From: Desmodus rotundus
Lineage: Eukaryota; Chordata; Mammalia; Chiroptera; Phyllostomidae
Direction of reading: 5' to 3'
NCBI RefSeq assembly: GCF_022682495.2
Contig: NC_071389.1
Location: 13,445,199 to 13,509,198 of the forward strand
Length of the DNA: 64,000 nucleotides
Positions within the stretch are counted from its first letter, which is position 1; each line of letters opens with the position of its first letter. This document shows, one piece after another, positions 23,148 through 35,537 of the stretch. The position numbers and the translations under genes are program-made. The notes under the pieces were generated by a model, which saw nothing but the letters and a program-made list of their open reading frames with translations, searched no databases and was not told where the DNA came from.

Positions 23148-23514
23148 CACTTGTCTTCTCCAGGCATAAGACTGCCTACATCCCCAGAACCCTACCCCAG
23201 GGTAACTAGAAGAAACAGAATTTCAAAGAGAGGGTCCTAGTCTGGAGGTCCTAGGGTAGGAGGAGACAGACAGAGCTCCCAGGCCCACCTGAGAGCCAGA
23301 CCTCAAAATGTGGAGCAGCAGCTTCGAGGCATGCTGGGCTGGGGCATCCAAGCTAAGCAGGCGTGCTGCAGGGGCAACCACCTGCCCTCTGCCAGCTGCC
23401 CAGCCCTGACCTCCGGGTAGAGAAGCTGCACAGGGAAAGGAACCCTGTTCTCCCAGTGCCTTCCCAAGGCTGCCCTCCCTGGAGGCTGGACTCTTAGTGA
23501 TGCACGGCTGGGTG

Positions 23515-23915
23515 ACTAGTCCCATTTTGCAAATGTGGAAACTAAAGCCCAGAGAGGGGAAGTGCTTGTCAAAGTTCACACAGCAAGTTAGGGGCCGAGC
23601 TAGGATTTGAACACGGGTCTTCAGTGCTCCTTCCTTTGCTTCCTGCTGCTTTCCAGCCCCATCCTTTTTTCTCTCTGAGCCTCTGAACCCCCACACCCTC
23701 TCCCACTAAAATGTCTTTTCTTTGTTCACTGATGTCTCCCCGGTACCTGGAACCAGACTGGCAAATCACAGTAGGTGTGCAATAAAGGCTTATGTCATTT
23801 TATAAAGTTTTCACTTGGAGAACCTAAGTTCAGAGAAGCAACTTGACTTGCCCCAGGTTGCACAGCTAATGAGTGGGGAAGTCAGGGCCAGGATTCCGAC
23901 CCAGTTTACTCTGTA
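23515..23915 (-). repeat. Two MIR copies flanking an L2 tail
   Basis: Antisense MIR cores at about 23515-23625 (aagcccagagaggggaagtg) and 23805-23915 (cccaggttgcacagctaatg). A sense L2 tail lies between them (ccggtacctggaaccagact, gtgtgcaataaaggctta). Confidence 0.6.
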
Positions 23916-24444
23916 TCTGAGCCCTGAGCCCCTACCTACTGGACACCTGCCTCTGCACCTTTTGTTTAAAGCTGAGCCCACCCAGTAGGCCCACCCACCA
24001 GCTCCATTTAAGGCCAGCCCCTCGACTAATGGCTCCCCTGCCCCAGGAAGCCCTCTGGGTCACCTCCTGGGGCTGGAGACAGAGTTGTGACAGAGACCCA
24101 GAAAGGCCAGGCCCAGAGGGAACGAGGCTGGGCCCCGGCTGCCCCCTGGCAGCTCCACCAGCCAGGGGTCTCGTCAGTGTCAGCAGAGGCCTCTCAGCAA
24201 GATGAGGCTGACATTTCCCACACAGCCTGCCATGAGCTGCCTGTCTCCCAGGAAGGGGCTCTGGTGGGAGGGGCTGTGGCATGAAAGGCAGATGTGACAG
24301 CCAGGCCTGAGAGACAGGCCCCGTGTGCCCTCCTTCTCCAAGAGCTTGTTGAAGAAGACAGCGCGGCTCCAGCCAGCACTCCAGGAGGGCTCCACGCTGA
24401 GAGCTGCATGCTCATCCTATCCACTGCCCTCACTGCTATGCAGG

Positions 24445-24810
24445 GAGGAGGTACGAGGAACGGCCCCATTTTACAGTTGGGGAAACTGAGTCTCAGAGAC
24501 GTGCCATTGATTGCCTAAGGTCGTACAAACAGCACAACAGATGCAGGCCCAAGTTCTGCTTGACCTTAGGGTGCTGACCCTTAAACTTCACTTTCAAGAG
24601 CCTAAGTTGAAAATATGTCACATAAATGTGGTCCCTACTCTCTGAGAACATCCTCCTATCGCTTAATGAGGCAGGAGAAAAAGCCGCTGGCTGGGGAGCT
24701 GAAGACACAGATTTAATCCTGCTTCTACCACAGGCTCCTTCGCTGTGTGACCTTGGGCAAGTCACTTGACCCCACTGATCCCTTGTCCGAGAGGAACCAC
24801 CCTGCTCTTC
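24445..24810. repeat. MIR copies (one antisense, one sense)
   Basis: 24460-24545 antisense (ttacagttggggaaactgag). 24690-24790 sense (tgtgaccttgggcaagtcac). Confidence 0.65.
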
Positions 24811-24990
24811 TGTAGTCTGGGGGCAGCCCTTGCCTCTCTCTCTCTGATTCCCTGGGTCGAGGAGGGTTTTCATATTCAGGATGAGGAGGTGGCCTGTGGC
24901 AATGAGTCTCAGAAGAAACAAACAGCTCAAGACGGTCCCCAAACGTGGAGTGGAGCAGACGCGGTCGGACCCTCATTAGGGATCTGAGCA

Positions 24991-27040
24991 CCAGAGAGAA
25001 GTGACTTGCACAAGGTCACACGGCACATTAGCATCCATGAAAGGATGCCCAGCCTGGCACCTTCCCGCACGCAGCTGCCACAGCACTAAAAATGTTCAAA
25101 GACTTTAAAAGCTTTACCTTTGGCCCTTATTTTTTATTTTAATCTTTATTCCTGTTTCTTTGAAGAAAATAGCCCACTGGGGGTCTTGGAAACTCTTTTT
25201 TTTCTTTTAAACAAAAAATAAGCAAACTAAGTCTAGAAGACCCTGAAGACAGAAATGGCATCTCGGCTTCCGCTTGCTACCCTCCGGAGGCTCGGTGGCT
25301 GTTTGCCTCGGTCCCTGGCGGCTGGCACCGTCATGGAAAGGACCAGCGGGGGGACTTGCCGGACGAGCTGCTGCATAAACAGTAGGTGACTTCAGACAGA
25401 CTGGAAAATCAGGCACCACTTCAAAGGTGCGATGACAGGCGGTAACGGTGGTGGGAGCACGGAGGTGGCCTCCCCTGACGACCAGCCCTGAGCGGGAGGC
25501 TGGACCCGCTGCTGTGCTTTCATGGAGAAACAGCCGCCGCAAGGACAGGCACCGCCTCTCGCCACCCGCCAGGAAGCTCTTACAATATTTGTCAACCCCT
25601 GAGCTCCAGGCAGGCTGGATGAACCTGCTTAGGGGGATGAGGGGGAGTGAGGGAGAACAGGGCACTGGCCCACAGGCTGGGACAGCCGGGCCTGACCCTT
25701 CCCAACTCCACGCTTCACCTGCAGCGCTCTGGGCCTTGGGCAAAGGCCTGGGGGCCTTGGGCAGAGGCCTGGGGGCAGATGGCTCTGGCCAGCTGAAAGG
25801 GAGGAGGAAAGGCCCAGACCCTCGCCAGGCAGTGTGGCCCCAGCAAAACTCAGGGTCACATGGTTCCTTCCCCCTTCACCCATGAGGAAAGCTGGCCCCA
25901 GAGAGGCGGCGGGAAGCGCCTTCGGAAAGAGTGGAGTAACGCGAAGTGGTGGAGGGTGCAGGTGCAGTGCCTGTGTGCGCCTGTGTGTGCGCCCACCTGT
26001 GCGCCTTCAGTGCCCCCTCTTCTGTGCGCACCCCTCCAGGCTCCCTCACCCCATCTCAGGCCCCTCACCTCTCTCTGTTCTCCCCCCCTTCCTCCGCGTC
26101 TCCCCCTCAGAAAGAAGCTGGAACGAGACAGCCCAGGCCATGTGACCTTAGACAAGGGACCTCACCTCTCAGAGCCGCCGCAGTAAAATGGGACGTGTGG
26201 CTTTGCCCTCCCAGAGAGGTGGTGGTACACGGAGCATGGGGCTTGTACCTGATGCACACGAGCCCCCAATGTACATGGGTCCCTCCTCAGCCCTCCTCCC
26301 TCCATCCTCTTCTTCCCTCTCCTCTCTTTAGTTCCTTCCCACCCCTTTTCTGTGCCTCCATTTCCCTGTTTGTAAAATGGGGACAATGCTACCTGTCTCC
26401 GAGGCCGGTGGGGAGAGTTAGGAAAGATGTGCTTAAGCAGGGCCGTGATCCTCATCGTCCTAAAGTCCCAGGGGCACACACACATAAGTTGTTGTCCCGA
26501 CGGGGCAGGGGCGTTGGTCTGTGTGTGTGTGAGCTGTTTGTGCTAATCTGCAGTGGACCGCAGAATGGCCTAGGACACAGGTATACGAGTACATCCACGA
26601 AGCCGCCACCCAAATAAAAACGTAGAGCCTTCCCAGAATGTTTTCTCTCTCGGTCCACACCTCCCCCGCCCCTCACCAGAAGTAACCACTATTCTGGATA
26701 GCGGCAAAGTTTTAGCCTAGAAAAGCTGTGGGGTTCGACTCCAGGGACGAGAATGGGTTGGACAAGCAAGGATGAGGCGAGGGAACCGGGGTCAGGTATC
26801 CCGCACAGATTTCGTTTGGGGTGAGGAGGCAGGAAAATGAGGGCTGCCAGGGAAGGCGCCTGAGCCCGGGGTCTCAGGGGACCCCATCCCCCAGGAGCCT
26901 CCCACTGCCTGAGGGAGAGGCCGGAAGCATGCACCACGCTCACGTGCATCTGTGGGTTCCAGGCTGGGCCAGCCCAGCAGAGCCAGAAACGTGGGCAGCT
27001 GCCACCCTCGGGCCTTTGATGTGACAGAGACGGAGACACA
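24991..27040. other. Intergenic sequence, no gene seen
   Basis: Mostly GC-rich unique sequence with an imperfect 21-base tandem duplication at about 25733-25778 and MIR remnants near 25865 and 26370. Open frames on both strands are GC-driven and have no recognisable domain. Confidence 0.5.
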
Positions 27041-27044
27041 CATG

Positions 27045-27215
27045 CCCGACAATTAATTAATTGTGACTTTCACCGCACAGCGGCTGCTTCCTATTGATCT
27101 GAGCCGTCTGGTGTGAGGGAGACAATTAGGAGGGAGCACAGCGGCAGCAGCTAATTACCCACAGAATGAAAACCATGCCTTTCAATTTATTAAACTTTTA
27201 TCACGAAATAACCTG
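27045..27215. promoter_or_regulatory. Candidate conserved enhancer with homeodomain sites
   Basis: A perfect 14-base palindrome CAATTAATTAATTG at 27050-27063, then ACAATTAGG, CTAATTACC and a TTTATTAAACTTTTATCACG stretch within 170 bases. The sequence is unique rather than repeat-like. The function is inferred. Confidence 0.4.
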
Positions 27216-27599
27216 GCCACTCCCTCCTGCTGAGAAGCTAAGGGAGGTTGCTCTGGACGGGCACCCCCCGTTTGCCCTTCCCAGATGCTGAAAGTCCTGG
27301 GAAGTCACGACCACCTCCTGGCCACGGAAGATCCCCACACACTTGAGCTCTGGGAAACAGCAGGAGAGTGGGGACCCCCACGTCATCAAAACCAGCCCCG
27401 GGTTCTGATTAAAATCAGGCAGCAGACCAAGTGCAATCAGGCAGGGGCCTCCGAGGAATCCAGAGGGCTAGATGAAGACCTGGACATGTCCGAGCCAGGC
27501 TGCTCTTGGAGATCACCCAATCCTACCCCTTGGGTGACAGAGGCAGCCAGGTGTGCAAGCAGAGTGGCCCCTGGGTCAAACCTCAGCCAGCAATCCCGG

Positions 27600-27870
27600 G
27601 ATCGTTACTGCCTACCACTGTTTAGCGCTTGCGCGGGAGAGACCACTATTCCCATTTTACAGATGTGCAAGTCGAAGCTCAGAGAGGCAAAGATGCTCGC
27701 TCAAGGCCACGCAGCCGTTTGCTAAAGCCCGTTGGACGCTCTGTTCCCTGAGTCTCTTAGTGCTTGGCCTTGGGGGAGTGACATAACTTCTCAGAGCTCT
27801 CCCCATCATCAGTAAAGTAGGAATGATGTAGCTACCTGAAAGGAAGTTGTGAACATTTAGATATAATAAT
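27600..27870. repeat. MIR pair (antisense then sense)
   Basis: ccattttacagatgtgcaag with cgaagctcagagaggcaaag (antisense), then ggagtgacataacttctcag and atcagtaaagtaggaatgat (sense). Confidence 0.6.
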
Positions 27871-29149
27871 AATTTTTAAGACCCTGCCTGCCCCGCAGCA
27901 TGGTAACTGCCATTGGCAACAGGGAAACTGAGGCTCCGAGATGGGGGCATGGCTCGAGGCCAGCATTCCGGTTGCAAAGGGAGCTGAGGGTTCCCAGCCA
28001 GCCCTCTGCCTGCCCCATAAACATTCGAAGTTCGGGGCCCGGTTCTGCCTCTTGCTGGATGTCTGTGGGGGACCCTGAGCAGACCACCCACTGGCAGGAC
28101 TTTGGTGCCCTTAGATCTGCCTGGCTTTGGGGACACTCCTACAGGAGCAACATCCGTGGAGTCTGCCCCACAGCCCCGTGAAGCAGGCAGGAGAGGGCCT
28201 GTTAGAGATGAAGGTGCTGACACCTGAGAAGGAAGGGAGACGACCCAGGCAGCACACAGCCAGGCCAAGCTCCTGGCCTCCAAGAACTCGAGCCCCAGCC
28301 TGGCTCTAATAGCAGCTTTGAACCCCAGGCTGGCCCCAGAGGCTGACCCATGAGACCTGACTTCCTCCCCTCCCCGCGGGGTCAAGCCAGCCTCCAGAAA
28401 GTGCCCCACCCCGCCCCCCACTGGGCAGCATCAGTTCCTGCAGGAGATGGTGAGAATGAAGAGAGGGGTGCTCGGTCCACCAGCTCCTACCCCAACTTCC
28501 ACCCCAGGGCTCCTGGCAACTGCCTATCTGCCTAGAGTCCAGAGGCTGGAGAAATCCAGGGGGCGCCCAGAGAGGGTGGCTGGGAATTCTTTCTCCCAGG
28601 GGAGGAAGTAGCTGAGCCAGGGGCATTTGCCCCATTTTCCCTGCACCTTCACTCCAAGCCCCCAAAGGCAGCTGCTGACTCTGAACTCACGCTCCCTCTT
28701 TAGGCTCATCCTTCCCGTTAATGTAGCCAAGATTCTCCGAGCAAGTACTATATATTTCTTGAATAAATAATCCCCGGTATTTTGCGAGTAGGGCCTGGAC
28801 AAGGATGAAGTGAGTGAGCTGCCCAGGGCCTGCGAACTTTCAAGAAGGTGCTCATTCCTGGGGCTGATTCTGCACTTTCATGGGCCTGTGAGTGCGTGCC
28901 TCCTTAAATTTTGCTCCCTGGGAGCCTCGCTCTCCTCTCCCTAGCCCTGGTCCAGAATTCGGAGCACAGCAGAAGGAGAACGTGCCTGGGAGCAGGAGGG
29001 ACTCTCCTGAAGACTTTCAATCACCAATCACACCACCAGAAAGGCAGATTGGTGAGGATGAGCCCCAGGGGGTTGGGCTCGGACTGGGCAGCACGTGGCC
29101 CACAGGGGGCGCTATGAGCATATCTTGATGCTTTCTGGTAAGAGTCCCC

Positions 29150-29345
29150 AGTTATAGAACACCTACTGAATGCCAGACCACATTAGACACCTTCTGTGCT
29201 GTCCAGCTCTCGGTACAGCCTGGAAAGTGTGCATAACCGCCGTCTTACAGTGAGAAAACTGAGACTCAGGAAGTGACTTCCAAGGTCACATAGGTAAGGA
29301 CCGGGGTGTTCAGATTCAAAGCCAGTACTCCCTGATCCCGCAGCC
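29150..29345 (-). repeat. MIR
   Basis: Antisense MIR from atagaacacctactgaatgc to gaaaactgagactcaggaag and caaggtcacataggtaa. Confidence 0.7.
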
Positions 29346-29544
29346 TATCTCTCTGCCTCCCCCAGTGCTCCGGACACAAGGACTGCAGGTGTTCTGGAGA
29401 ACCCAGCAGGTGAGCTCCCCACTCCTACCACCCCTGCAGCCTCCTAATCTTGGAGGACGGGCCCCCGCAGTCAGGACCACCATTCCCAGAGACTGGCCCT
29501 CCTCGGCAGCAGCCGGTGTTGCAGCTCCGACAGCCTTTTCCAGG

Positions 29545-29710
29545 AGCCCGCCAGGGATTGATTTGCATACTACGGTGTCATTTGCATACTACTTAGGAAA
29601 GCCTTTGCTTCTCCCACCTGCAGCAAACTCCAGCCTGATTAGTTCTCCCCACATTGGAGAGTTAATTACTCTCCCGCGTAGACCGGGTGTTTATTTGTAA
29701 TCAGCAGAGG
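29545..29710. promoter_or_regulatory. Candidate enhancer with tandem octamer (POU) sites
   Basis: The 13-base word atttgcatactac occurs twice, at 29561-29573 and 29580-29592, so two POU octamers ATTTGCAT are spaced by 19 bases. Downstream are a CACCTG E-box, a TTAATTA core flanked by 7-base inverted arms at 29656-29674, and a forkhead-like TGTTTATTT. The regulatory role is inferred. Confidence 0.4.
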
Positions 29711-30699
29711 GCTGGGAGAAGGCGGGGGAACCGGGCAGAAGCAGCTGTCCTTAGCCGAAGCCTGGAGTAGCTCCGCGGGTAGAAAATGAGCTGGAGCGCC
29801 ACAGACCCGGTCCAAACCCTGGCCCTGCCCTGGCCCGCCCAGCCCAGGGAAAGGAGAAGGGGAGATTGGACCGGAGGTTAGGGGAGTGTAGGGCCATTGC
29901 CTGCAGTGAGCTGCTGGCAGGATTGGACAGAAACGGAGGCTCAGAGCATCACAATAAAGAAAGGCGCTCCCGGAACCCAGGAGCCTGGGAAGGGACGGGG
30001 CTGGGACGTCGACGACGTCTGAGGTCTGTCCCAGACACCTTCCAGGAAGGCCCTAGGGCGGGGCTGGTGGGCGGAGTCCTGGCCGTGAGACTGCGGACGC
30101 ACCGGGTTCCGCTGTGTGACGCTGGAGCTGACTGCCCTCTCTGAGCCTCCGTCTTCCCGGCAGTGCGCTGCGGGTGATGACAACAGCAGGCTCACCAGTC
30201 TCCTTGCGAGGAATCACGTGAGCCAGGCAGGGGCTGTAAAAGACGGAGGAATTATTTCTGAATTCCCAGGTTGGAAATGGTCTCAGCCCCGGGGGAGATT
30301 TAGTGACCATCCTTCCCTGCTGCCCTGCCCAACAAAACTGGACTTACCCCGCTGTCCGCCTCCATCCAGGCGTTGAAACCCTTCAGCACTTGCTCCCCAG
30401 TTGTCAGATGCTTCAAGGTTACGTCCAAAGGCGCAGGGCAGGCTCAGCCAATGTGTCAGCTCTGGAAAGACCCTCCATTGCTCAGAGTTCCATAGAGATA
30501 CCAGGCTGCCTGCCTCAGTTTCCCTGGGGCTTCTGTGAAAAATGCAGACGGCCCGCCCGGAGATTCTAGTGCCGTGGGCAGGAGTGCAGGTCAGGAAGCC
30601 GAGAGGAGCATCTCCTTCAGCCCACCTCTTCCTACCAAGATAGGCCTCCCGATGAGCCAGAGGGGTGGGAAATAGCCACTTGCTCACGGGCCGTGTGAT

Positions 30700-30845
30700 C
30701 TCTGTAGGCTGCCAGATAAAATGTAGAATGGACCTTTTTCTTTTAAATATAAATATATCCCATGCATGCCCTTGTTGACTGACCTGAGATTCAAATTGAA
30801 CTGAGTATTTTACAGTATTATTTGTTAAATCTGGCAACCCCAACC
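30700..30845. repeat. Palindromic MITE-like DNA-transposon remnant
   Basis: Ends show inverted words (ctgccagataaaatg near 30708 and ttgttaaatctggcaac near 30824) around AT-rich sequence with catgcatgc near the centre. Resembles a known mammalian palindromic repeat. The name is not certain. Confidence 0.45.
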
Positions 30846-31109
30846 CCATGAGCAAGTCGCTTCATTTTTTTGGAGACTCAGCTCCTTCCTTCATCTTTGA
30901 CAATAAACCAAAATACCACCCTGTAAGGATGCTATGTAAATAAGTGAGATGATGTATGCAAAGTGGCTGGCACAGGGGAGGTAAGTATGTGAGGCTGGCA
31001 AATCTTGCCTTCAGAGTCCAATTCCCAATACTTTTACCTCTCCTTTCCCCTCTCCCTGTCAGAGTTCCCGGCTTAGGCCCTCCATGTGTAGGATGACAGT
31101 AACGTCTTC

Positions 31110-31320
31110 AGAAAGGTACCTGATGTGCTGGAAATAACGCTACTATTTACTGGCTGTGTGACCTTATGTAAGTCGATTGCCCTCTCTGAGCTTCAGTTGC
31201 CTCTGTAAAAGGAGCTTATCCGTCACAGCACTCCCTTCTTGAGGTTGCAAGGGTGGAACAAGATCATGTGTTAAGCACCAGTACTAAGCCTAGCAGTAGC
31301 GCTCACTAAGTAGCACATGG
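31110..31320 (+). repeat. MIR
   Basis: tactggctgtgtgaccttat, cctctctgagcttcagttgc and ctctgtaaaaggagctt in sense order. Confidence 0.7.
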
Positions 31321-32439
31321 TCACATCTTGCAAACGCACCAAAGACATGTCTTCAATGTCAAAACTTCCTAGAGAAGGCCATGCTCACCTCATGGGAACA
31401 ATGGGTAAAGGTGGGATTTCAGGCAGGTGATGGGTAGATGAAGGAAATCATTTCTGCATGGGGAGCTTTCTCCTGGCCACTCGCCCAGGCCTGGCCCTCG
31501 GATCTGTGTGAGCTAGTATGATCCTGGGCTCTGGGTGCCTCAGTCCCTAACTGTGGGGTCTGACAGCCCCTAGGATCTAGGGCCTGGCCCCCACAAGGCA
31601 GAGGCGGTGCATCCTTGCTGGCTCTCACAGCCCGCCATTTGTTTTCCAAACTCTCTCTAATCCTCTTAATCTTTTTACATCTCACCTGCCTGCACCCCTG
31701 GCGGCTTCCATTAGCACCTTTCCTGGTAGATCTGGTGTTGGGAACTTCTCCCAGAGCTGCTCCACCTGGCCCCTGGCAGGCTTGGCGGCTTTCCTCTCCC
31801 TCTGGACAGCCAGGATGCTGGTCTCCAGCTGGGGCCTCAGGGTGAGGGGTGGAGGAGGCTTTCTTGACTGGTCTCCGTGCTCTGGCCCCCTGAGTGGCTA
31901 GAGGGAGGGGGATGAAGACGGGGATGGGACTTCTGCTAATCGCCTGCTATGTGTCAGAGACAAACCACGTGGACCTGCAGCCTGGCCTCAATTTTAAGGG
32001 TCATTGCCATCCTCATGCTGCCTCTGTCTCCTTAACACAGTATTCGTTGTTTGCATTTCCCCCCATTTTTCATAAAACACTCCCCAAAATAGCTTTCATC
32101 TGCCAAGAGAGATGTGAAGGATAAAGACAGTGTGGCAGGCCCAGCCAGCTCCCTCCCCGTTTCCCAAACAGCCCTGCCCAACGGGTGGAGGGATGGAGAA
32201 TAGAAGGAGGGGCCCAGGAGGCCCCTAGAGGGGGAGGATTTAGCCACAAGGACAAAATGAAGACAATCTTCATGGTAAAGAACAGGGAGAAGGGGAAGAG
32301 TGGGTGAGAAGGAGAAAAAGGGGTTCAGGCAGAGGGTGCAGGAGGGTTTTTGTTGTTTTGTAGGGCAGCGGAGGGGAGAGGAAGGGGCATTGGCGTAAAC
32401 CCTATGCCTCTCCTTGGCGTTCAAACAGACAGCAGAGGC

Positions 32440-32932
32440 CCGAGCACGTCTGTTCACAGAGTGGTACCCGGAGGAGGACTCGTGCAGGAGGGCTCTCAGC
32501 GGCTTTATCCATCACGACCCAAAATGTCCACGGGGGAAGGGCTGACCACAGGGAGCCATAGGCACACGGTGGAATGCTACTTAGCAATGAAAACTGAATC
32601 GGTTCACACAATAAGACAGCTGATCTCACAAGCACGTGACGCTAGAGACGCTGGACACAAAAGACACAAATTGGATTATTCTATGTACATGGAGTTCAAG
32701 AACAGCGAGAAGTCACCAATGGTGGCGGAAGTCAGAACACACTGGTCCCTTTGGGGGCCTGGGGGTGATTTAAGGGGCACAAGGCAACCCGCTGGGGTGA
32801 CGGAAATGTCCTGTGTCTCGGGCTGGGAGGTGGTAAATGGGGAATTCACACACATGAAAAGCCACTGAGCAGGACTTGTGTGTTTTACTGCATGCAAATT
32901 AAACCTCAATTTTTTAATTAAAAAAAAAAAGA
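32440..32932 (+). repeat. Old LINE-1 3' UTR fragment with A-tail
   Basis: ggtggaatgctacttagcaa, tctatgtacatggagttcaa and catgcaaattaaacctcaat, ending in an A-run at 32921-32931. Open frames here are remnants, not genes. Confidence 0.65.
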
Positions 32933-33182
32933 AATTCAGAGTTACATTCTGTACACGTTTGACTATCCGCTTTTTGCCTAATAAGACTCAGAGAGACAGA
33001 AAGAGCTCAAGACAATGGTTGAAATGCGGCAGCACTTGCTGCCCTAGCTCCGGCCCCTCCGGGCGCCGTGTCTGGAGGGAACGTGGAGGAGGAGACCTGC
33101 CTGGACCTGCGGTCCCCAAGTCCACCTCAGACCCTACGGGCGCCCCCCCCGCTGGGGAGGACGCCAATCTTTAAGGGTTCAA

Positions 33183-33210
33183 TTTCTTTCTTTCTTTCTT
33201 TCTTTTTTTC
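33183..33210 (+). repeat. (TTTC)n microsatellite
   Basis: About six TTTC units followed by a short T-run. Confidence 0.9.
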
Positions 33211-33659
33211 CAGAAAAGGGTATGTACATTAGCCAACTGATACTCAGCAAAGAAAAGAGAAATCTGTTCTAATGTCAGAGCCAAAAGTGACAGCAGAGAG
33301 CTGCTGCGAACATCCGTGGTTTCCAACATGGCGCTTTCCTAAGACTTTTGTCCTAACAGTAACATTGACCATTTCCAATTTTTGCCTAATTTGCTGACTT
33401 TGGAACCCAGCCCTTGAATGAGTTCTGACTGCACTGTGAAGAATTTGAGTAATTTAGATTTTTTGGGGGGGGGGTGGGGGGCAGTGCTATTCCTTAGGCC
33501 CCTGACCGCACCCTGGGACTGGGCCTCATGGATTTGCACGCAGTAATGCAAGGGGTTTGCTCTCACCCTGCCATCCCCTGCCCGCCCCCCCCCCCCCCAC
33601 ACCAGACTGAGCTCCGGAGAAACAGCCTGTCCCCTGTGACTGGACGTGCCCCTGCTGTG

Positions 33660-34020
33660 ACATTCAGGGGCCATCACTGACCCATTTACTTCTCACACTA
33701 ATGATCTGTTCATTACTATCGATGCCTCTTATTCCTCCAAAGCGTTTAGGCTCTTGCAACAGCCTGATAAGTAAAACCCTCCCACACTTGGCAGGAAAGC
33801 AGACAGATAACTGGTGTCCTTTCAAAGTCAAATTAGCGCACTGGCTGACAAGGCCTCCTAAGGGGTGTCTGGCACTCCAGGGGAATGTCACTTTGCTTGA
33901 CTTATTGTTTACTATTGATCAGGGCTTGGGTTCTGGAAAGATAGCTGTTAGCTGGCAGAAAACTGAGAGGTTGCAAATGATTACTTTTTAATAGAGAAGA
34001 TAACCCCAACATGATGATTG
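33660..34020. promoter_or_regulatory. Candidate conserved non-coding block
   Basis: Unique sequence with ttactatcgatgcct (ATCGAT), gtcaaattagcgcac and cttattgtttactattgatc (forkhead-like TTGTTTAC). It follows a C-run at 33583-33598. No coding evidence; the role is inferred. Confidence 0.3.
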
Positions 34021-34554
34021 TATAGCCCTGTAGGGCATGAACCAGTTTTGTGCTAACTTAGCAACCTTATGAGTGTTCTAGAATTCTTTATGGTCGTTTC
34101 TGTTTTCACTGACTCTCTTCTCTCTGTAATGTAGGTCCATGTGTGTTTTTTCTGAGAGTCTTCACTTGAACTAGCGTTGTCATCCTGCTGGTCCCTTCGT
34201 GAATAAGCTATCAAAACATTGGCATGTACCCACGAGATGTTTCTGTAAGAATTGTGTGTTTGATAGCTTGAGAACTATACTTCCGGGGGCCTTTCACAGT
34301 ATTTGGCTCTTCCTCCTGCCGACGCTGCTGCTTTCTATGGGGGCAAGTCTTCCTGCCTTTGGTGTTCCATTTCTTCTTCTATGAAACGGGAGCAATCAGG
34401 CTGTTGGTTCTGACTCTGACATGTGATTTTTTTCTAATTCCTCTGGCAGGGAAGCAAAACTGAAACAAACAATCGAAGAAAACGAATGCTGGAAGGGGTG
34501 TTGCAGACCATTTGGGGGTATCCTTCCTGCTCCCAACCCTCTCCCTCATCTTGA

Positions 34555-34780
34555 TAGGTGAAGAAACTGAGGTTCAGAGAGGTGAGGTAACTTGCCCAAG
34601 GTCACACAGATATTCTTCATGATGACTCATTTTAATGTGAGGTTCGACAGTATAGACTTCCTCTCAAGTTTACGTAATCCCTCAGTAGCCCAGCGAGGAG
34701 GCTACATTATCCCCATTTTACAGATAAAGAAACTGAGGTCCAGAGAAATGATGTGGCTTGTCCAGGGTCACAGAGATTCT
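34555..34780 (-). repeat. Two adjacent MIR fragments
   Basis: gaaactgaggttcagagagg with cttgcccaaggtcacacaga, then ccccattttacagataaaga with ggtccagagaaatgatg. Confidence 0.7.
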
Positions 34781-35272
34781 CCTAACCTCCTGAATCTGGG
34801 GGAGCAAGGGAGGGGCTGGCAGGAGGAGCTCTGGGCCCTCCTTTTACCAAAGCATCCCAGTTTGTATCTGTCGGATAGATATTAGGTGCCATACTAGACC
34901 GCAAGTAAAAAAAGAGTCCCAGAAGCTTGAAAACCCCAGGCCTAGAACATCTTTATCTGCCTGTGCATAACAGCCCTCCCTTTCTCCTCCTTTTCCCTCT
35001 GGCGGATTTCTCAGGGAAAAAACATGGTCACGGAAAGAAATAGAAACACAGGGTCAGCCCAGGCCTGGACACACTGGACTCCAGGCTGGGGGAGGCAGAT
35101 CGCTCAATGTAAAGGGAAATGTTCTCAGGGTGCAAGCTGGCAACGGTGACGTGAGCCGTGTCAGCAGATAGTGAGCGCCCCATCGGTGAGAGCAAGCAAG
35201 GCTAGACGAGGCATCCAAATGTTAACAGCAATTCTCTAGATGGTAGAATTCATGGGCTTTGTCACTATTTTT

Positions 35273-35537
35273 AATTTTTTTTTTATCCTCACCCCAGTAC
35301 ATTTTTTTCATTGCTTTTTTTAAAGAGAGAGAGAGAGAGATGTTTATCGATTGGTTGCCTCCTGTACGCATCCAGACCCGGGATCGGTGCCTGGACCCTG
35401 GATTGTATGTGCCCATGCCCGCACCTGGACCGGGGATCAAACGCGCAACGTAGGTGTGTGCCCTGACCAGGAATCGAACCCACATCCTTTCAGTTACAGG
35501 ACGATGCTCCAACCAAATAAGCCACACCGGCCAGGGC
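35273..35537 (-). mobile_element. VES-related bat SINE (longer subfamily, antisense)
   Basis: Antisense element with ttatcctcaccccagtacat, a GA-run at 35326-35340, gttgcctcctgtacgcatcc and terminal gccacaccggccagggc. Flanked by the perfect 13-base duplication tgtcactattttt at 35260-35272 and 35538-35550. Confidence 0.9.

Noticed and set aside
25946..26617. 223-codon open frame
   Set aside because: Pro/Ser/Leu-rich composition of a GC-rich region with MIR remnants; no recognisable protein.
32350..32868. 172-codon plus-strand open frame
   Set aside because: Falls in an old LINE-1 3' UTR fragment ending in an A-tail.
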